Source of the DNA: Pseudomonadota bacterium
GTDB taxonomy: Bacteria > Pseudomonadota > Gammaproteobacteria > Burkholderiales > Burkholderiaceae_C
Direction: 5' to 3'
DNA: 64,000 nt
Assembly (NCBI GenBank): GCA_023387335.1
Contig: JAEWIF010000006.1
Location: 1-64,000 of the forward strand
The notes under the pieces are model-generated. The model did not search any database. It had not been told where the DNA came from and was given only the letters and a program-made list of their open reading frames with translations. Positions 16,076 through 24,675 of the stretch are shown here, piece by piece (the stretch's first letter is position 1; each line of letters opens with the position of its first letter). The position numbers and the translations under genes are program-made.

Positions 16076-17307
16076 ACCCGAACGCCGCCCAGCTGTGGCG
16101 CGCGCCGCCCTGGGCGCTGGCCGTGCTGCTGGCCGTGCTCGGCATGCTCGGCCCGTTCTCGATCGACACCTACATCCCCGCGTTCTCGGGGATCGCCCAC
16201 GCGATCGGCGCGACGCCGGTGCAGATGCAGCAGACGCTGTCCGCCTACCTGTTCGGCTTCGCGTTCATGAACCTGTTCCACGGCGCGCTGGCCGACAGCT
16301 TCGGGCGGCGGCCGGTGGTGCTGTGGGGCATCGCGGTGTTCACGCTGGCGTCGGCCGGCTGCGCGCTGTCGCAGACCATCGGGCAGCTGGTGTTCTTCCG
16401 CGGATTGCAGGGGCTGTCGACGGGCGCGGGCATCGTGGTTTCTCGCGCGGTGATCCGCGACATGTTCCCGCCCGCGCAGGCGCAGAAGGTGATGAGCCAG
16501 GTCACCATCTACTTCGGCGTGGCGCCGGCGGTGGCGCCCATCATCGGCGGCTGGCTGTTCGTGCACGCGGGCTGGCACGCGATCTTCTGGTTCCTGACCG
16601 CGGTCGGGGTGACGCTGTGGATCGCCAACTTCCGCCTCCTGCCCGAGACGCTGCACGAAACGCACCGCCAGCCGTTCAACGTGCGCAACCTGCTGCGCGG
16701 CTACTGGCAGATGGGCTCCAGCGCGCGCTTCCTGCTGCTGGCGCTGGCCAGCGGCGTGCCGTTCAACGGCATGTTCCTGTACGTGCTGGCGGCGCCGGAG
16801 TTCCTGGGCACGCACCTGCGCCTGGCGCCCACCGAGTTCTTCTGGTTCTTCGTGCTGACCATCGCCGGCATCATGGGCGGCGCCTGGGCCAGCGGCCGCC
16901 TCGCCGGGCGCATCGCGCCCAAGAACCAGATCAAGTACGGGTTCGTCGTGATGCTGCTGGTGTCGCTGGCGAACGTGGCGGCGAACTTCCTGTTCGCGCC
17001 GCACGCGGGCTGGGCCTTGTTCCCGATCGCGGTGTTCGGCTTCGGCTGGTCGCTGATGGTGCCGGTGGTGACGCTGCTGGTGCTGGACCTCAACCCGGAG
17101 CGGCGCGGGCTGGCGTCATCGCTGCAGGCGGTGATCGGCTCGACGGCCAACGGCATCGTGGCGGGCGCGATCGCGCCGCTGGTGATGCACTCGACGCGCC
17201 TGCTGGCGGTCGCGTCGCTGCTGATGATGTGCGTGGGGCTGGTCGCCTGGCTGCTGGTGCACAAGCGGTGGCCTGAAATCGGCCGCTACGTGCCCGCGCA
17301 CGCTTAA
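16072..17307 (+). CDS. Bcr/CflA-type MFS drug efflux transporter
   Basis: A 411-residue major facilitator with 12 predicted membrane helices. Early segments IDTYIPAFSGIAHAIGATPVQMQQTLSAYLF and the loop GALADSFGRRPVV (MFS motif A) match the drug/proton antiporter subfamily that holds Bcr and CflA. The probable start is TTG at 16072, overlapping the fbp stop by four bases; the first in-frame ATG would remove most of helix 1. Substrates cannot be predicted. A strong terminator follows at once. Confidence 0.85.
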   Translation: MNPNAAQLWRAPPWALAVLLAVLGMLGPFSIDTYIPAFSGIAHAIGATPVQMQQTLSAYLFGFAFMNLFHGALADSFGRRPVVLWGIAVFTLASAGCALSQTIGQLVFFRGLQGLSTGAGIVVSRAVIRDMFPPAQAQKVMSQVTIYFGVAPAVAPIIGGWLFVHAGWHAIFWFLTAVGVTLWIANFRLLPETLHETHRQPFNVRNLLRGYWQMGSSARFLLLALASGVPFNGMFLYVLAAPEFLGTHLRLAPTEFFWFFVLTIAGIMGGAWASGRLAGRIAPKNQIKYGFVVMLLVSLANVAANFLFAPHAGWALFPIAVFGFGWSLMVPVVTLLVLDLNPERRGLASSLQAVIGSTANGIVAGAIAPLVMHSTRLLAVASLLMMCVGLVAWLLVHKRWPEIGRYVPAHA

Positions 17308-17335
17308 AAAAAAACGCGCCCGAGGCGCGCTTTTT
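17306..17335. terminator. Bidirectional intrinsic terminator
   Basis: A CGCGCC-CGA-GGCGCG hairpin (17315-17329) is flanked by an A-run on the left and a T-run on the right, so it can end transcripts from both the MFS gene (plus) and the RNA helicase gene (minus), which converge here. Confidence 0.9.
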
Positions 17336-17351
17336 CTTTGCAGGTACGGCG

Positions 17352-19007
17352 TCAGTTCGCCGGCTTGTACGCGCGCTTCTTCGCGTCGCGCGGCACGAAC
17401 ACCTTGCCGCCGTTGCCCGGCTTGGCGAAGCCTTGGGGTGCCGGCTTCTCCCAAGGAGAAGCTTCGCGGCGGCGCTCGTCGCGGCCACCACCGAAATCGC
17501 CGAACCCGGCCTTGCGGCCGTACTCGCCGCCCGTGTTGCCACGGCGCGCGTAGCCGCCACCACCGCCGCGCGGCGCGGGACCGCCACGGCCCGGGCCGCC
17601 ACGGCCGCCGAAGCCCGGCTGGGGCGCGCGCGGCGGACGCTGCTGCGGCTCCAGGCCCGGGATCACCTCGGCATTGAACGGCTGCTTGGTGAAGGCCTCG
17701 ATGTCGAAGATGCGGAAACGGTCGCGGTATTGCGCGAACGTCACCGCCAGGCCGTCGCGGCCCGCGCGGCCGGTGCGGCCGATGCGGTGCGTGTAGTCCT
17801 CGCTCTTCATCGGCAGGCCGTAGTTGAAGACGTGCGTGATGGCCGGCACGTCGATGCCGCGCGCGGCCACGTCGGTGGCCACCAGGATCTGCACCTGGCC
17901 ATTGCGCAGCGCCATCAGGCGGCGGTTGCGCAGGCCCTGGCTCAGCGCGCCGTGCAGCGCCACGGCCGCGAAGCCGGACTGCTGCAGGTCGCCCGCCAGC
18001 TCGTCGCACTCGATCTGGGTGGAGGCGAACACGATGGCCTGGTCGATCGAGGAATCACGCAGCCAGTGGTCCAGCAGCGCGCGCTTGTGCTCGGGATGGT
18101 CGGCCCAGAACAGCACCTGCTTGATGTTGGCGTGGCGCTCCTGCGGCGTGTCGATCTGGATCTTCTGCGGCTGGCGCATCACGCGCGTGGCCAGCTGCTG
18201 GATGCGCGGCGCGAAGGTGGCGCTGAACATCATGGTCTGCTGGCGCTGCGCCGTGAGTTGCTGGATCTCGGCCAGGTCGTCGGCGAAGCCCAGGTCCAGC
18301 ATGCGGTCGGCCTCGTCGACGACGAGGAATTTCACCTGGTCCAGCTTGATCTGGCCGGAGCGCTGCAGGTCCAGCAGGCGGCCGGGCGTGGCCACCACCA
18401 GGTTGGCGTTCTGCAGGCGGGCGATCTGCATCTGGTAGGGCATGCCGCCCACCACGTTGGCGACGCGCAGGCCCTTGCAGTGCTTGACCAGGTCGATGGC
18501 GTCGTGCGCCACCTGCTGGGCCAGCTCTCGCGTGGGGCACAGCACCAGCGCGCCGGGCGTGGCCGGCTTGAAGTTGCGCGGGTCGGCCGGGTTGCGGCGC
18601 TTGCGCTTCAGGGGCGCCTCGCCGCGCGCGGCGGCCTCGTCGGCCAGGCGCTGCTGTTCGGCGCGCTCCTCCTCGAACGCCTGGCGCTGCAGGTCGATCA
18701 GGGTGTGCAGAACGGGCAGCAGGAAGGCCGCGGTCTTGCCGCTGCCGGTCTGGCTGGAGACCATCAGGTCGATGAAGCCGCCCTCGCCTTCACCGGCGGT
18801 GGGCAGGGCGCGCGGGATGGCCTGCTCCTGCACGGCGGTGGGCTGCGAGAAGCCGAGGTCCTCGACGGCCTGGATCAGCTCGGGCGCCAGGCCCAGGCGG
18901 ATGAAGCCGTTGGGAGCGGCCGCCGTCTCGAAGGTGGCGGTGTCGTCGGAAGAAGAAGAGATCTGCGCAGGCGCGAAGTCGCCCTGCACGTCGAACGTGT
19001 CGGTCAT
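17352..19007 (-). CDS. DEAD-box RNA helicase (RhlE-like)
   Basis: A 551-residue ATP-dependent RNA helicase. Motifs in order: Q motif region (GFSQPTAVQEQAIP), Walker A SSQTGSGKTAAF, PTRELAQQV, TPGRLLD, DEAD (VDEADRMLDLGF), SAT (MMFSATFAP), and HRIGRTGRAGRDG. An insertion of charged residues (about 120-165) interrupts the region after motif I, and the C-terminal tail after about 460 is Gly/Arg/Phe rich, as in RhlE-type enzymes in ribosome assembly or RNA decay. A 207-bp spacer lies upstream and is long enough for a 5' leader. Confidence 0.92.
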   Translation of the reverse strand: MTDTFDVQGDFAPAQISSSSDDTATFETAAAPNGFIRLGLAPELIQAVEDLGFSQPTAVQEQAIPRALPTAGEGEGGFIDLMVSSQTGSGKTAAFLLPVLHTLIDLQRQAFEEERAEQQRLADEAAARGEAPLKRKRRNPADPRNFKPATPGALVLCPTRELAQQVAHDAIDLVKHCKGLRVANVVGGMPYQMQIARLQNANLVVATPGRLLDLQRSGQIKLDQVKFLVVDEADRMLDLGFADDLAEIQQLTAQRQQTMMFSATFAPRIQQLATRVMRQPQKIQIDTPQERHANIKQVLFWADHPEHKRALLDHWLRDSSIDQAIVFASTQIECDELAGDLQQSGFAAVALHGALSQGLRNRRLMALRNGQVQILVATDVAARGIDVPAITHVFNYGLPMKSEDYTHRIGRTGRAGRDGLAVTFAQYRDRFRIFDIEAFTKQPFNAEVIPGLEPQQRPPRAPQPGFGGRGGPGRGGPAPRGGGGGYARRGNTGGEYGRKAGFGDFGGGRDERRREASPWEKPAPQGFAKPGNGGKVFVPRDAKKRAYKPAN

Positions 19008-19214
19008 GAAGCTTTCCAGCGGCGGGGCCTGGCGGCCGCACCGTCGTCAATGGTCAAAGGAACATGCAACCATCAACGACATCCCGCGCGTAGCGCGGGT
19101 GGCCCATTCGGCGGGCCTGTGCATGAAGGTCGGATGCGGGGATTTGCGGCACGTTCTGCGCCGCGAGAGCCTGTATTGTCCCACAGGTGGGATTCGCGTG
19201 CTGGGCAGGCGCCC
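19008..19214. other. Spacer upstream of the RNA helicase
   Basis: 207 bases between the helicase start and the orn stop, both on the minus strand. It contains a hairpin CCCGCGCGTAGCGCGGG (19083-19099) and a second weak one (CCTGT...ACAGG near 19169-19186). The helicase promoter must lie here, but I cannot pick convincing -35/-10 elements. No coding frame with a site is seen. Confidence 0.4.
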
Positions 19215-19802
19215 CTATTCCCCCATGCGAAGGAAGTGCTGGCGGTAGTGAACGAGCTCCTCGATCGATTCGTGCACGTCGGCCATCGCGGTGTGGGCCT
19301 GCTGCTTCTTGAAGCTGTTGTACACCTCGGGGCGCCAGCGGCGCGCCAGTTCCTTGAGCGTGCTGACGTCGAGGTTGCGGTAGTGGAAGAACGCCTCCAG
19401 CCGCGGCATGTACTTGACCAGGAAGCGCCGGTCCTGCCCGATGGTGTTGCCGCAAAGCGGCGAGCCGCCCTTGGGGACGTAGCGCGCCAGGAACTCCAGC
19501 AGCGCTTCCTCGGCCTGGGCCTCGCTGACCGTCGAAGCCTTCACGCGGTCGATCAGGCCGCTGCGCCCGTGCGTGCCCTTGTTCCAGGCGTCCATGCGAT
19601 CCAGCTGGGCGTCGCTCTGGTGGATGGCGAACACCGGGCCTTCGATGCGCGGCTCCAGGCCGGGGCCGGTGACCACCACGGCGATCTCGATGATGCGGTC
19701 GACCTCGGGGTCCAGGCCCGTCATTTCGCAGTCGAGCCACACGAGGTTCTGGTCGTTCTTCTCAAGCGTCGCGGCGGCCGCCACGGAAGTGATTTCAGGC
19801 AT
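19215..19802 (-). CDS. orn: Oligoribonuclease
   Basis: A 3'-5' exoribonuclease that clears 2-5 nucleotide RNAs, including the pGpG from cyclic-di-GMP breakdown. It is a DEDDh-type enzyme: NLVWLDCEMTGLDPEVDRIIEIAV gives the first Asp and Glu, later stretches GNTIGQDRRFLVKYMP and AHTAMADVHESIEELVHYR give the other Asp residues and the His. The chosen ATG (MPEITSV) gives 195 residues, about 15 more than E. coli Orn at the N-terminus. It is divergent from the M48 protease gene (55 bp apart). Confidence 0.95.
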   Translation of the reverse strand: MPEITSVAAAATLEKNDQNLVWLDCEMTGLDPEVDRIIEIAVVVTGPGLEPRIEGPVFAIHQSDAQLDRMDAWNKGTHGRSGLIDRVKASTVSEAQAEEALLEFLARYVPKGGSPLCGNTIGQDRRFLVKYMPRLEAFFHYRNLDVSTLKELARRWRPEVYNSFKKQQAHTAMADVHESIEELVHYRQHFLRMGE

Positions 19803-19857
19803 CGGGGCATTGTCGCCGACGGACCCCGACGGTTCGGGAACGCCTAAACTCGTAGTG

Positions 19858-21126
19858 ATGAGCGCGTCGTACCTGTGGACCCTGGCCTTCGCCGCAGCAT
19901 TGCTGGGCGGGCTGGGCGTGAAGTTCTGGCTGGCCACGCGCCAGATCCGACATGTCGCGAGGCATCGCGCGCAGGTGCCGGCGGACTTCGCGGGCACGGT
20001 GCCGCTGGCGGCGCACCAGAAGGCGGCCGACTACACGGTGACCAGATCGCGCGTCGGCCTGCTGGAGACCGCTTTCGGCGCGGCCGTGCTGCTGGGCTGG
20101 ACGCTGCTGGGCGGCCTGGACCTGCTCAACAAGGCGCTGCTGTCGGCGCTCGGCCCGGGCATGACCCAGCAGCTGGCCCTGCTCGTCTGCTTCGCCGTCA
20201 TCGGCGGGCTGATCGACCTGCCCTTCACGCTCTACAACACCTTCGTGGTCGAGGAGCGCTTCGGCTTCAACAAGACGACCTGGCGCCTGTGGCTCGCGGA
20301 CGCCGTCAAGGGAATGGCGCTCGGTGCCCTCATCGGCCTGCCGATCGCCTGGCTCATCCTGTGGCTGATGGGCGCCGCCGGCTCGCTGTGGTGGCTGTGG
20401 GCCTGGGGTGTGTGGATGGCGTTCAACCTGCTGCTGCTGGTGCTCTATCCCACCGTCATCGCGCCGCTGTTCAACAAGTTCCGCCCGCTCGAGGACGAAA
20501 CGCTGCGCCAGCGCGTCACCGCCCTGATGCAGCGCTGCGGCTTCGCGGCCAAGGGCCTGTTCGTGATGGACGGCAGCCGCCGCAGCGCGCATGCCAACGC
20601 CTACTTCACCGGCTTCGGCGCCGCCAAGCGGGTGGTGTTCTTCGACACGCTGCTCGAGCGCCTGTCGCCGCCCGAGGTGGACGCGGTGCTGGCCCACGAG
20701 CTCGGCCATTTCAAGCACAAGCACATCGTCAAGCGCATCGTGGGCCTGTTCGCCTTCAGCCTGGCGGGCTTCGCGCTGCTGGGCTGGCTGTCGCGGCAGC
20801 CCTGGTTCTTCACCGGCCTGGGCGTCGGGCCGAACATGATGGGACCGAACGACGCGCTGGCGCTGCTGCTGTTCATGCTGGCGGCGCCGGTGTTCTCGTT
20901 CTTCGTCTCGCCGCTGATGGCGCAGCTGTCGCGCCGGCACGAGTTCCAGGCCGACGCCTTCGCCGTCGCGCAGACCGGGCACGAAGGCCTGCGCAGCGCG
21001 CTGCTCAAGCTCTACGAGGACAACGCCTCCACGCTCACGCCGGACCCGCTGTTCGTGAAGTTCTACTACTCGCATCCGCCCGCGTCGGAGCGGCTCGCGC
21101 GGATGGCCGCCGCTGGAGGTGCATGA
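19858..21126 (+). CDS. M48-family (Ste24-like) membrane zinc protease
   Basis: A 422-residue membrane metallopeptidase. Several hydrophobic segments in the first 200 residues (M48 N-terminal domain) precede the zinc motif HELGHFKHKH at 280-289; the third ligand Glu should be in RRHEFQADAFA. The closest characterised relatives are CAAX prenyl protease 1 (Ste24) and bacterial homologues thought to cut membrane or misfolded proteins. Its TGA overlaps the ATG of phhB (ATGA), starting a tightly coupled string with rsgA. Confidence 0.9.
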   Translation: MSASYLWTLAFAAALLGGLGVKFWLATRQIRHVARHRAQVPADFAGTVPLAAHQKAADYTVTRSRVGLLETAFGAAVLLGWTLLGGLDLLNKALLSALGPGMTQQLALLVCFAVIGGLIDLPFTLYNTFVVEERFGFNKTTWRLWLADAVKGMALGALIGLPIAWLILWLMGAAGSLWWLWAWGVWMAFNLLLLVLYPTVIAPLFNKFRPLEDETLRQRVTALMQRCGFAAKGLFVMDGSRRSAHANAYFTGFGAAKRVVFFDTLLERLSPPEVDAVLAHELGHFKHKHIVKRIVGLFAFSLAGFALLGWLSRQPWFFTGLGVGPNMMGPNDALALLLFMLAAPVFSFFVSPLMAQLSRRHEFQADAFAVAQTGHEGLRSALLKLYEDNASTLTPDPLFVKFYYSHPPASERLARMAAAGGA

Positions 21127-21461
21127 TGGGTTCGATGCTGAAGGTGAAGGACTGGTCGGGGCAGCCGCGGCGCGCGCTGACGCCGACCGAGGTGGTGACG
21201 CGGCTGGGCACGCTCTCCGGCTGGAAGCTCACGGGCGACGGTCCCGACGTGGCGATCGAGAAGACCTTCAACTTCGCCAACTACCACGAGACCATGGCCT
21301 TCGTGAACGCCGTGGCCTTCATCGCCCACACCCAGGACCACCATCCCGACCTGTCCGTGCACTACAACCGCTGCGTGGTGCGCTACGCCACGCACGACGT
21401 GAAGGGGCTGTCCACGACCGACTTCGACTGCGCCGCGCGCGTCGACGCACTGCTCGCCTGA
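21123..21461 (+). CDS. phhB: 4a-hydroxytetrahydrobiopterin dehydratase
   Basis: Pterin-4a-carbinolamine dehydratase recycles the pterin cofactor of phenylalanine hydroxylase; a relative also acts in Moco-linked chemistry. The 112-residue product shows the family signature FNFANYHETMAFVNAVAFIA followed by HTQDHHPDLSVHYNRC, with the catalytic histidines. ATGs at 21123 and 21126 are both possible; 21123 gives an ATGA overlap with the upstream protease gene. The stop TGA overlaps the rsgA ATG (TGATG). No phenylalanine hydroxylase gene is in the window. Confidence 0.92.
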   Translation: MMGSMLKVKDWSGQPRRALTPTEVVTRLGTLSGWKLTGDGPDVAIEKTFNFANYHETMAFVNAVAFIAHTQDHHPDLSVHYNRCVVRYATHDVKGLSTTDFDCAARVDALLA

Positions 21462-22378
21462 TGAGCGACGCGTTGTCGCCGGGCCTGGTGGTGGCGAGCT
21501 TCGGCCGCCACATGCTCGTGGAGTCGCCCGGGGGCGATCGCCGCATCTGCCATCCGCGCGGCAAGAAGGCGCAGGCCGTGGTCGGCGACCGCGTGCAGTG
21601 GCAGCGCACCCACGACGAGGGCACGATCGAGAAGGTCGAACCGCGCCGCAACCTGTTCTACCGGCAGGACGAGATCCGCACCAAGTCGTTCGCGGCCAAC
21701 CTGGACCAGGTGCTGGTGCTGATCGCGGCGGAACCGGAGTTCTCCGAGCACCAGCTCTCGCGCGCGCTCATCGCCGCGGAAGCCGAGCACATCACGCCGC
21801 TGATCGCCCTGAACAAGAGCGACCTGGTGGAGCCTTTCGAGCGTGCCTGGGCCCGGTTGCTGCCGTACCAGCACATGGGCTACGGCGTGCTGCCGTTGTC
21901 GCTGCGCCTCTCGAAGGACGTCGACCGCGAGCACCTGATGGCCCACCTGCAGGGCAAGACCACGCTGGTGCTGGGCCCCTCGGGCGCGGGCAAGAGCACG
22001 CTGATCAACCTGCTGGTGCCGGGCGCCACGGCGCAGACGGGCGAGATCTCGCGCGCGCTCAACTCGGGCAAGCACACGACCACCAGCACCACCTGGTACT
22101 GGGTGGACGAGGCGCGAACCACGGCGCTGATCGACTCGCCCGGTTTCCAGGAATTCGGCCTGCACCAGCTGGAGGCCACGCACCTGGCCGGCCTGATGCG
22201 CGACCTGAAGCCGCACCTGGGGCAGTGCCGCTTCTACAACTGCACGCACCGGCACGAGCCGGGCTGCGCGGTCATCTCCGCGGTGGCGCACGCGGAAGCG
22301 GAGCATCCGGTCACGGCGAACCGCTACCGGATCTACTGCGACCTGTTCGAGGAATTGAGCCAGCCGCCGCGGTACTGA
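21461..22378 (+). CDS. rsgA: Ribosome small subunit-dependent GTPase A
   Basis: A late 30S assembly checkpoint GTPase. The 305-residue protein has an N-terminal OB fold, then the circularly permuted GTPase order typical of RsgA: G4 NKSD at 118-121, G1 GPSGAGKST at 172-180, G3 DSPG at 225-228. A C-terminal zinc knuckle has Cys256, Cys261, a His at 263 or 265, and Cys269. It is translationally coupled to phhB. Confidence 0.96.
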   Translation: MSDALSPGLVVASFGRHMLVESPGGDRRICHPRGKKAQAVVGDRVQWQRTHDEGTIEKVEPRRNLFYRQDEIRTKSFAANLDQVLVLIAAEPEFSEHQLSRALIAAEAEHITPLIALNKSDLVEPFERAWARLLPYQHMGYGVLPLSLRLSKDVDREHLMAHLQGKTTLVLGPSGAGKSTLINLLVPGATAQTGEISRALNSGKHTTTSTTWYWVDEARTTALIDSPGFQEFGLHQLEATHLAGLMRDLKPHLGQCRFYNCTHRHEPGCAVISAVAHAEAEHPVTANRYRIYCDLFEELSQPPRY

Positions 22379-22386
22379 GCCGCGGT

Positions 22387-23385
22387 TCAGCCGATCAGGT
22401 TGGCGAGCGTGAGCAGCGCCAGCAGCACCATGTAAAGCACGACGGACCGCCACACCAGGCCGACGATGCTGCGCAGGTGCGCGGGTTCGGCCTCGCGGCC
22501 CGGGGTGCTCTCGCTGTCCGCAGGCTGCGGCACGGCGACCGATGCGGCCGCGAACGACTGGCTGCCGTTCGGCGCGAAGGCCGAACGCAGCGCCTCGCCG
22601 CCCAGGCGCACGTTCACGGCACCGGAGGTGGCGGCCAGCACCACGCCGTCGTTGTCGTTGGGAAAGCGCTGCGAATGGTGGCGCCAGCAGTCGATGGCTT
22701 CCTCGAAGCTGCCGACGATGGCGAAGGCCAGCGCGGTGATGCGGGCGGGCAGCCAGTCGACCACCGCCCAGGCGCGGTTGGACGCCGACTGCAGCGCCTC
22801 GCTGGGCGGCTGGGTCTGCACGCGGCTGCGGTGTCGCCAGTAGCGCGTGACGAATTCGGCCATGCGGTAGAACACCGCGCCCGCCGGTCCGAGGCCGAAC
22901 GCCGCCAGCACCGAGAACCAGGTGAGCACGCCGAACACGTGGCGGTGCGCGGCCAGCACCGAGTACTCGATGACGTGCCGCACGATCTCGCGGCGCGGCA
23001 GCTCGGACGCATCGACCTGCTGCCATTGCGCGAGCAGCTCGCGCGCGCGGTCCTCGTCGCCGGCATCGAGCGCGTCGCGGATGCCGGTGAAGTGATGGCT
23101 GAACTGCCGAAAGCCCAGAGTGACGTACAGCACCGCCACGCTCCACACGACCGCGGCGGGCCAGCCCACGAACACCATCAGCAACCAGTGGATCACCAGC
23201 GCTCCCAGCGCCGGCCCGATCACGGCCACCGACCAGGCGATCCAGCCATGCTGCGGCTTGCCGGCGTCGAAGTTGCGGCTGGCCCAGCGGGCCCAGTGCC
23301 GCAGGGCCGAGTGGATGGTGTTGTGGCGCGCCAGCGGCCGCACCTGCTCGATCAGCAGGGCGAACAGGATGGCGAAGAAGGACAT
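22387..23385 (-). CDS. CobD/CbiB-family membrane protein
   Basis: A 332-residue membrane protein whose start (MSFFAILFALLIEQVRPL) and central segment REIVRHVIEYSVLAAHRHVFGVLTWF match the CobD/CbiB family commonly found next to rsgA in Comamonadaceae. True CobD/CbiB attaches aminopropanol to cobyric acid; this branch is also similar to AmpE-like proteins, and no cobalamin genes are nearby, so the enzymatic role is doubtful. Hydrophobic stretches lie at about 1-15, 50-75, 145-170 and at the C-terminus. It converges with rsgA. Confidence 0.75.
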   Translation of the reverse strand: MSFFAILFALLIEQVRPLARHNTIHSALRHWARWASRNFDAGKPQHGWIAWSVAVIGPALGALVIHWLLMVFVGWPAAVVWSVAVLYVTLGFRQFSHHFTGIRDALDAGDEDRARELLAQWQQVDASELPRREIVRHVIEYSVLAAHRHVFGVLTWFSVLAAFGLGPAGAVFYRMAEFVTRYWRHRSRVQTQPPSEALQSASNRAWAVVDWLPARITALAFAIVGSFEEAIDCWRHHSQRFPNDNDGVVLAATSGAVNVRLGGEALRSAFAPNGSQSFAAASVAVPQPADSESTPGREAEPAHLRSIVGLVWRSVVLYMVLLALLTLANLIG

Positions 23386-23420
23386 GGGCGGATGATACGG
23401 GCGCGCCCCCGCGCCGGCGA

Positions 23421-24140
23421 TCAGGCCGCGAGGAAGCGGTAGAAATTGCGCAACATCGCCGCGGTCGCGCCCCAGATGAAACGCTCGGTGCCGCCGTCCA
23501 TGTACGGCATGGAGAACCATTCCCGGCGCGTGCCCATCGCGTCGAACACGTGGCGGCGGTGGTGCGCTGGGTTCATCAGGAACTTCAGCGGCACCTCGAA
23601 GGCGTCGGCCACCTCGTGGGCGTTGATCTCCAGTCGTGCGTCGGGCCGCACCAGGGCGACCACCGGCGTCACGATGAAGCGCGTGCCGGTCGTGTAGGTG
23701 GGCATCTGGCCCAGCACCTCGACGTGGCGGTCGTGCAGGCCGATCTCCTCGTGCGCCTCGCGCAGCGCGGTGTGCGAGGCGTCGCGGTCGGTGTCGTCGC
23801 GCTTGCCGCCGGGGAAGGCCACCTGGCCGGAGTGCGTGGACAGGTGCGTGGCGCGCTCGGTGAGCAGCACCATGGGCTCGTCGCGCATCACGATGGGCAC
23901 GAGCACCGCGGCCTCGGCGGGCTGGCGGTCGGTGAAGCGCTTCTCGGCCCAGATCTCGGGCTCCCAGGCGGGCGGTTCGCGGAAGCGGTCGCGCAGGGCA
24001 TCCGGCGCCATCGCGGCCTGCGCCACCGGCGGCAGGTGCGAGTCGATGCCGATCACGGGCACGGTGCGCGGGTCGAAGTGGGGCAGCTTGGACAGCGGCA
24101 CCAGGTCCGGCGGCAGCGGGGGAACGGGATCGATGGGCAT
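23421..24140 (-). CDS. CoA pyrophosphatase (Nudix hydrolase)
   Basis: A 239-residue Nudix enzyme predicted to split CoA into 3',5'-ADP and phosphopantetheine. The motif LSTHSGQVAFPGGKRDD is the CoA-pyrophosphatase signature directly before the Nudix box, and the box continues to ALREAHEEIGL with the catalytic REUxEExG core. It resembles E. coli NudL/YeaB with an N-terminal extension of about 70 residues. It lies downstream of the rplS terminator, so it probably has its own promoter. Confidence 0.88.
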   Translation of the reverse strand: MPIDPVPPLPPDLVPLSKLPHFDPRTVPVIGIDSHLPPVAQAAMAPDALRDRFREPPAWEPEIWAEKRFTDRQPAEAAVLVPIVMRDEPMVLLTERATHLSTHSGQVAFPGGKRDDTDRDASHTALREAHEEIGLHDRHVEVLGQMPTYTTGTRFIVTPVVALVRPDARLEINAHEVADAFEVPLKFLMNPAHHRRHVFDAMGTRREWFSMPYMDGGTERFIWGATAAMLRNFYRFLAA

Positions 24141-24149
24141 GGTGGAATG

Positions 24150-24183
24150 AAAAACCGCCGCGGCCCTTGGGAGGCGGCGGCGG
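24150..24183 (-). terminator. Intrinsic terminator after rplS
   Basis: On the minus strand a GC stem with outer arms CCGCCGC and GCGGCGG is followed by TTTTTC. It lies just after the rplS stop and closes the rpsP-rimM-trmD-rplS operon. Confidence 0.85.
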
Positions 24184-24204
24184 CTCTTGGCGGGCTTGCC
24201 GGAG

Positions 24205-24588
24205 TTACTCGGCGGCCGCGCTGGTGCGGTTGCCCTGGGCCAGCTTTTCCTTGATGCGCGCCGACTTGCCGCTGCGCTCGCGCAGGTAGTACAGCTTGGC
24301 GCGGCGGACGTCGCCGCGGCGCTTGACTTCGATGCCGGCGATCAGCGGGCTGTAGGTCTGGAACGTACGCTCCACGCCTTCGCCGCTGGAGATCTTGCGA
24401 ACGGTGAAGCCGCTGTTCAGGCCGCGATTGCGCTTGGCGATGACCACGCCTTCGTAGGCCTGCACGCGCTTGCGCGTGCCTTCGACCACGTTGACGCTCA
24501 CGATCACCGTGTCGCCGGGGGCGAATTCGGGGATCTTCTTGCCCAGGCGGGCGATTTCCTCTTGCTCGAGGGTCTGGATCAGGTTCAT
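24205..24588 (-). CDS. rplS: 50S ribosomal protein L19
   Basis: A 127-residue ribosomal protein at the 30S-50S interface. Family stretches FAPGDTVIVSVNVVEGTRKR, QAYEGVVIAKRNRG and RRGDVRRAKLYYLRERSGKSARI are clear, and the Ala-rich tail is an extension. It is the last gene of the rpsP-rimM-trmD-rplS operon, 82 bases after trmD. A TATAAT at the trmD stop could give it an extra promoter. Confidence 0.98.
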   Translation of the reverse strand: MNLIQTLEQEEIARLGKKIPEFAPGDTVIVSVNVVEGTRKRVQAYEGVVIAKRNRGLNSGFTVRKISSGEGVERTFQTYSPLIAGIEVKRRGDVRRAKLYYLRERSGKSARIKEKLAQGNRTSAAAE

Positions 24589-24669
24589 GGAAAGTCCCGT
24601 CGATCTTGCCCGCGCTACACGGAAGGCCTCGCTGCGAAGGCGGCCGGACAGAGGATCGGAAAGCCGAAG

Positions 24670-24675
24670 ATTATA
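24670..24675 (-). promoter_or_regulatory. Possible internal promoter -10 for rplS
   Basis: On the minus strand GGGCTATAATC overlaps the trmD stop codon 82 bases before rplS. TATAAT is a perfect sigma-70 -10 hexamer, and the GGGC in front is the same as at the rpsP promoter. No good -35 hexamer is seen at 16-18 bp, so activity is uncertain. Confidence 0.35.
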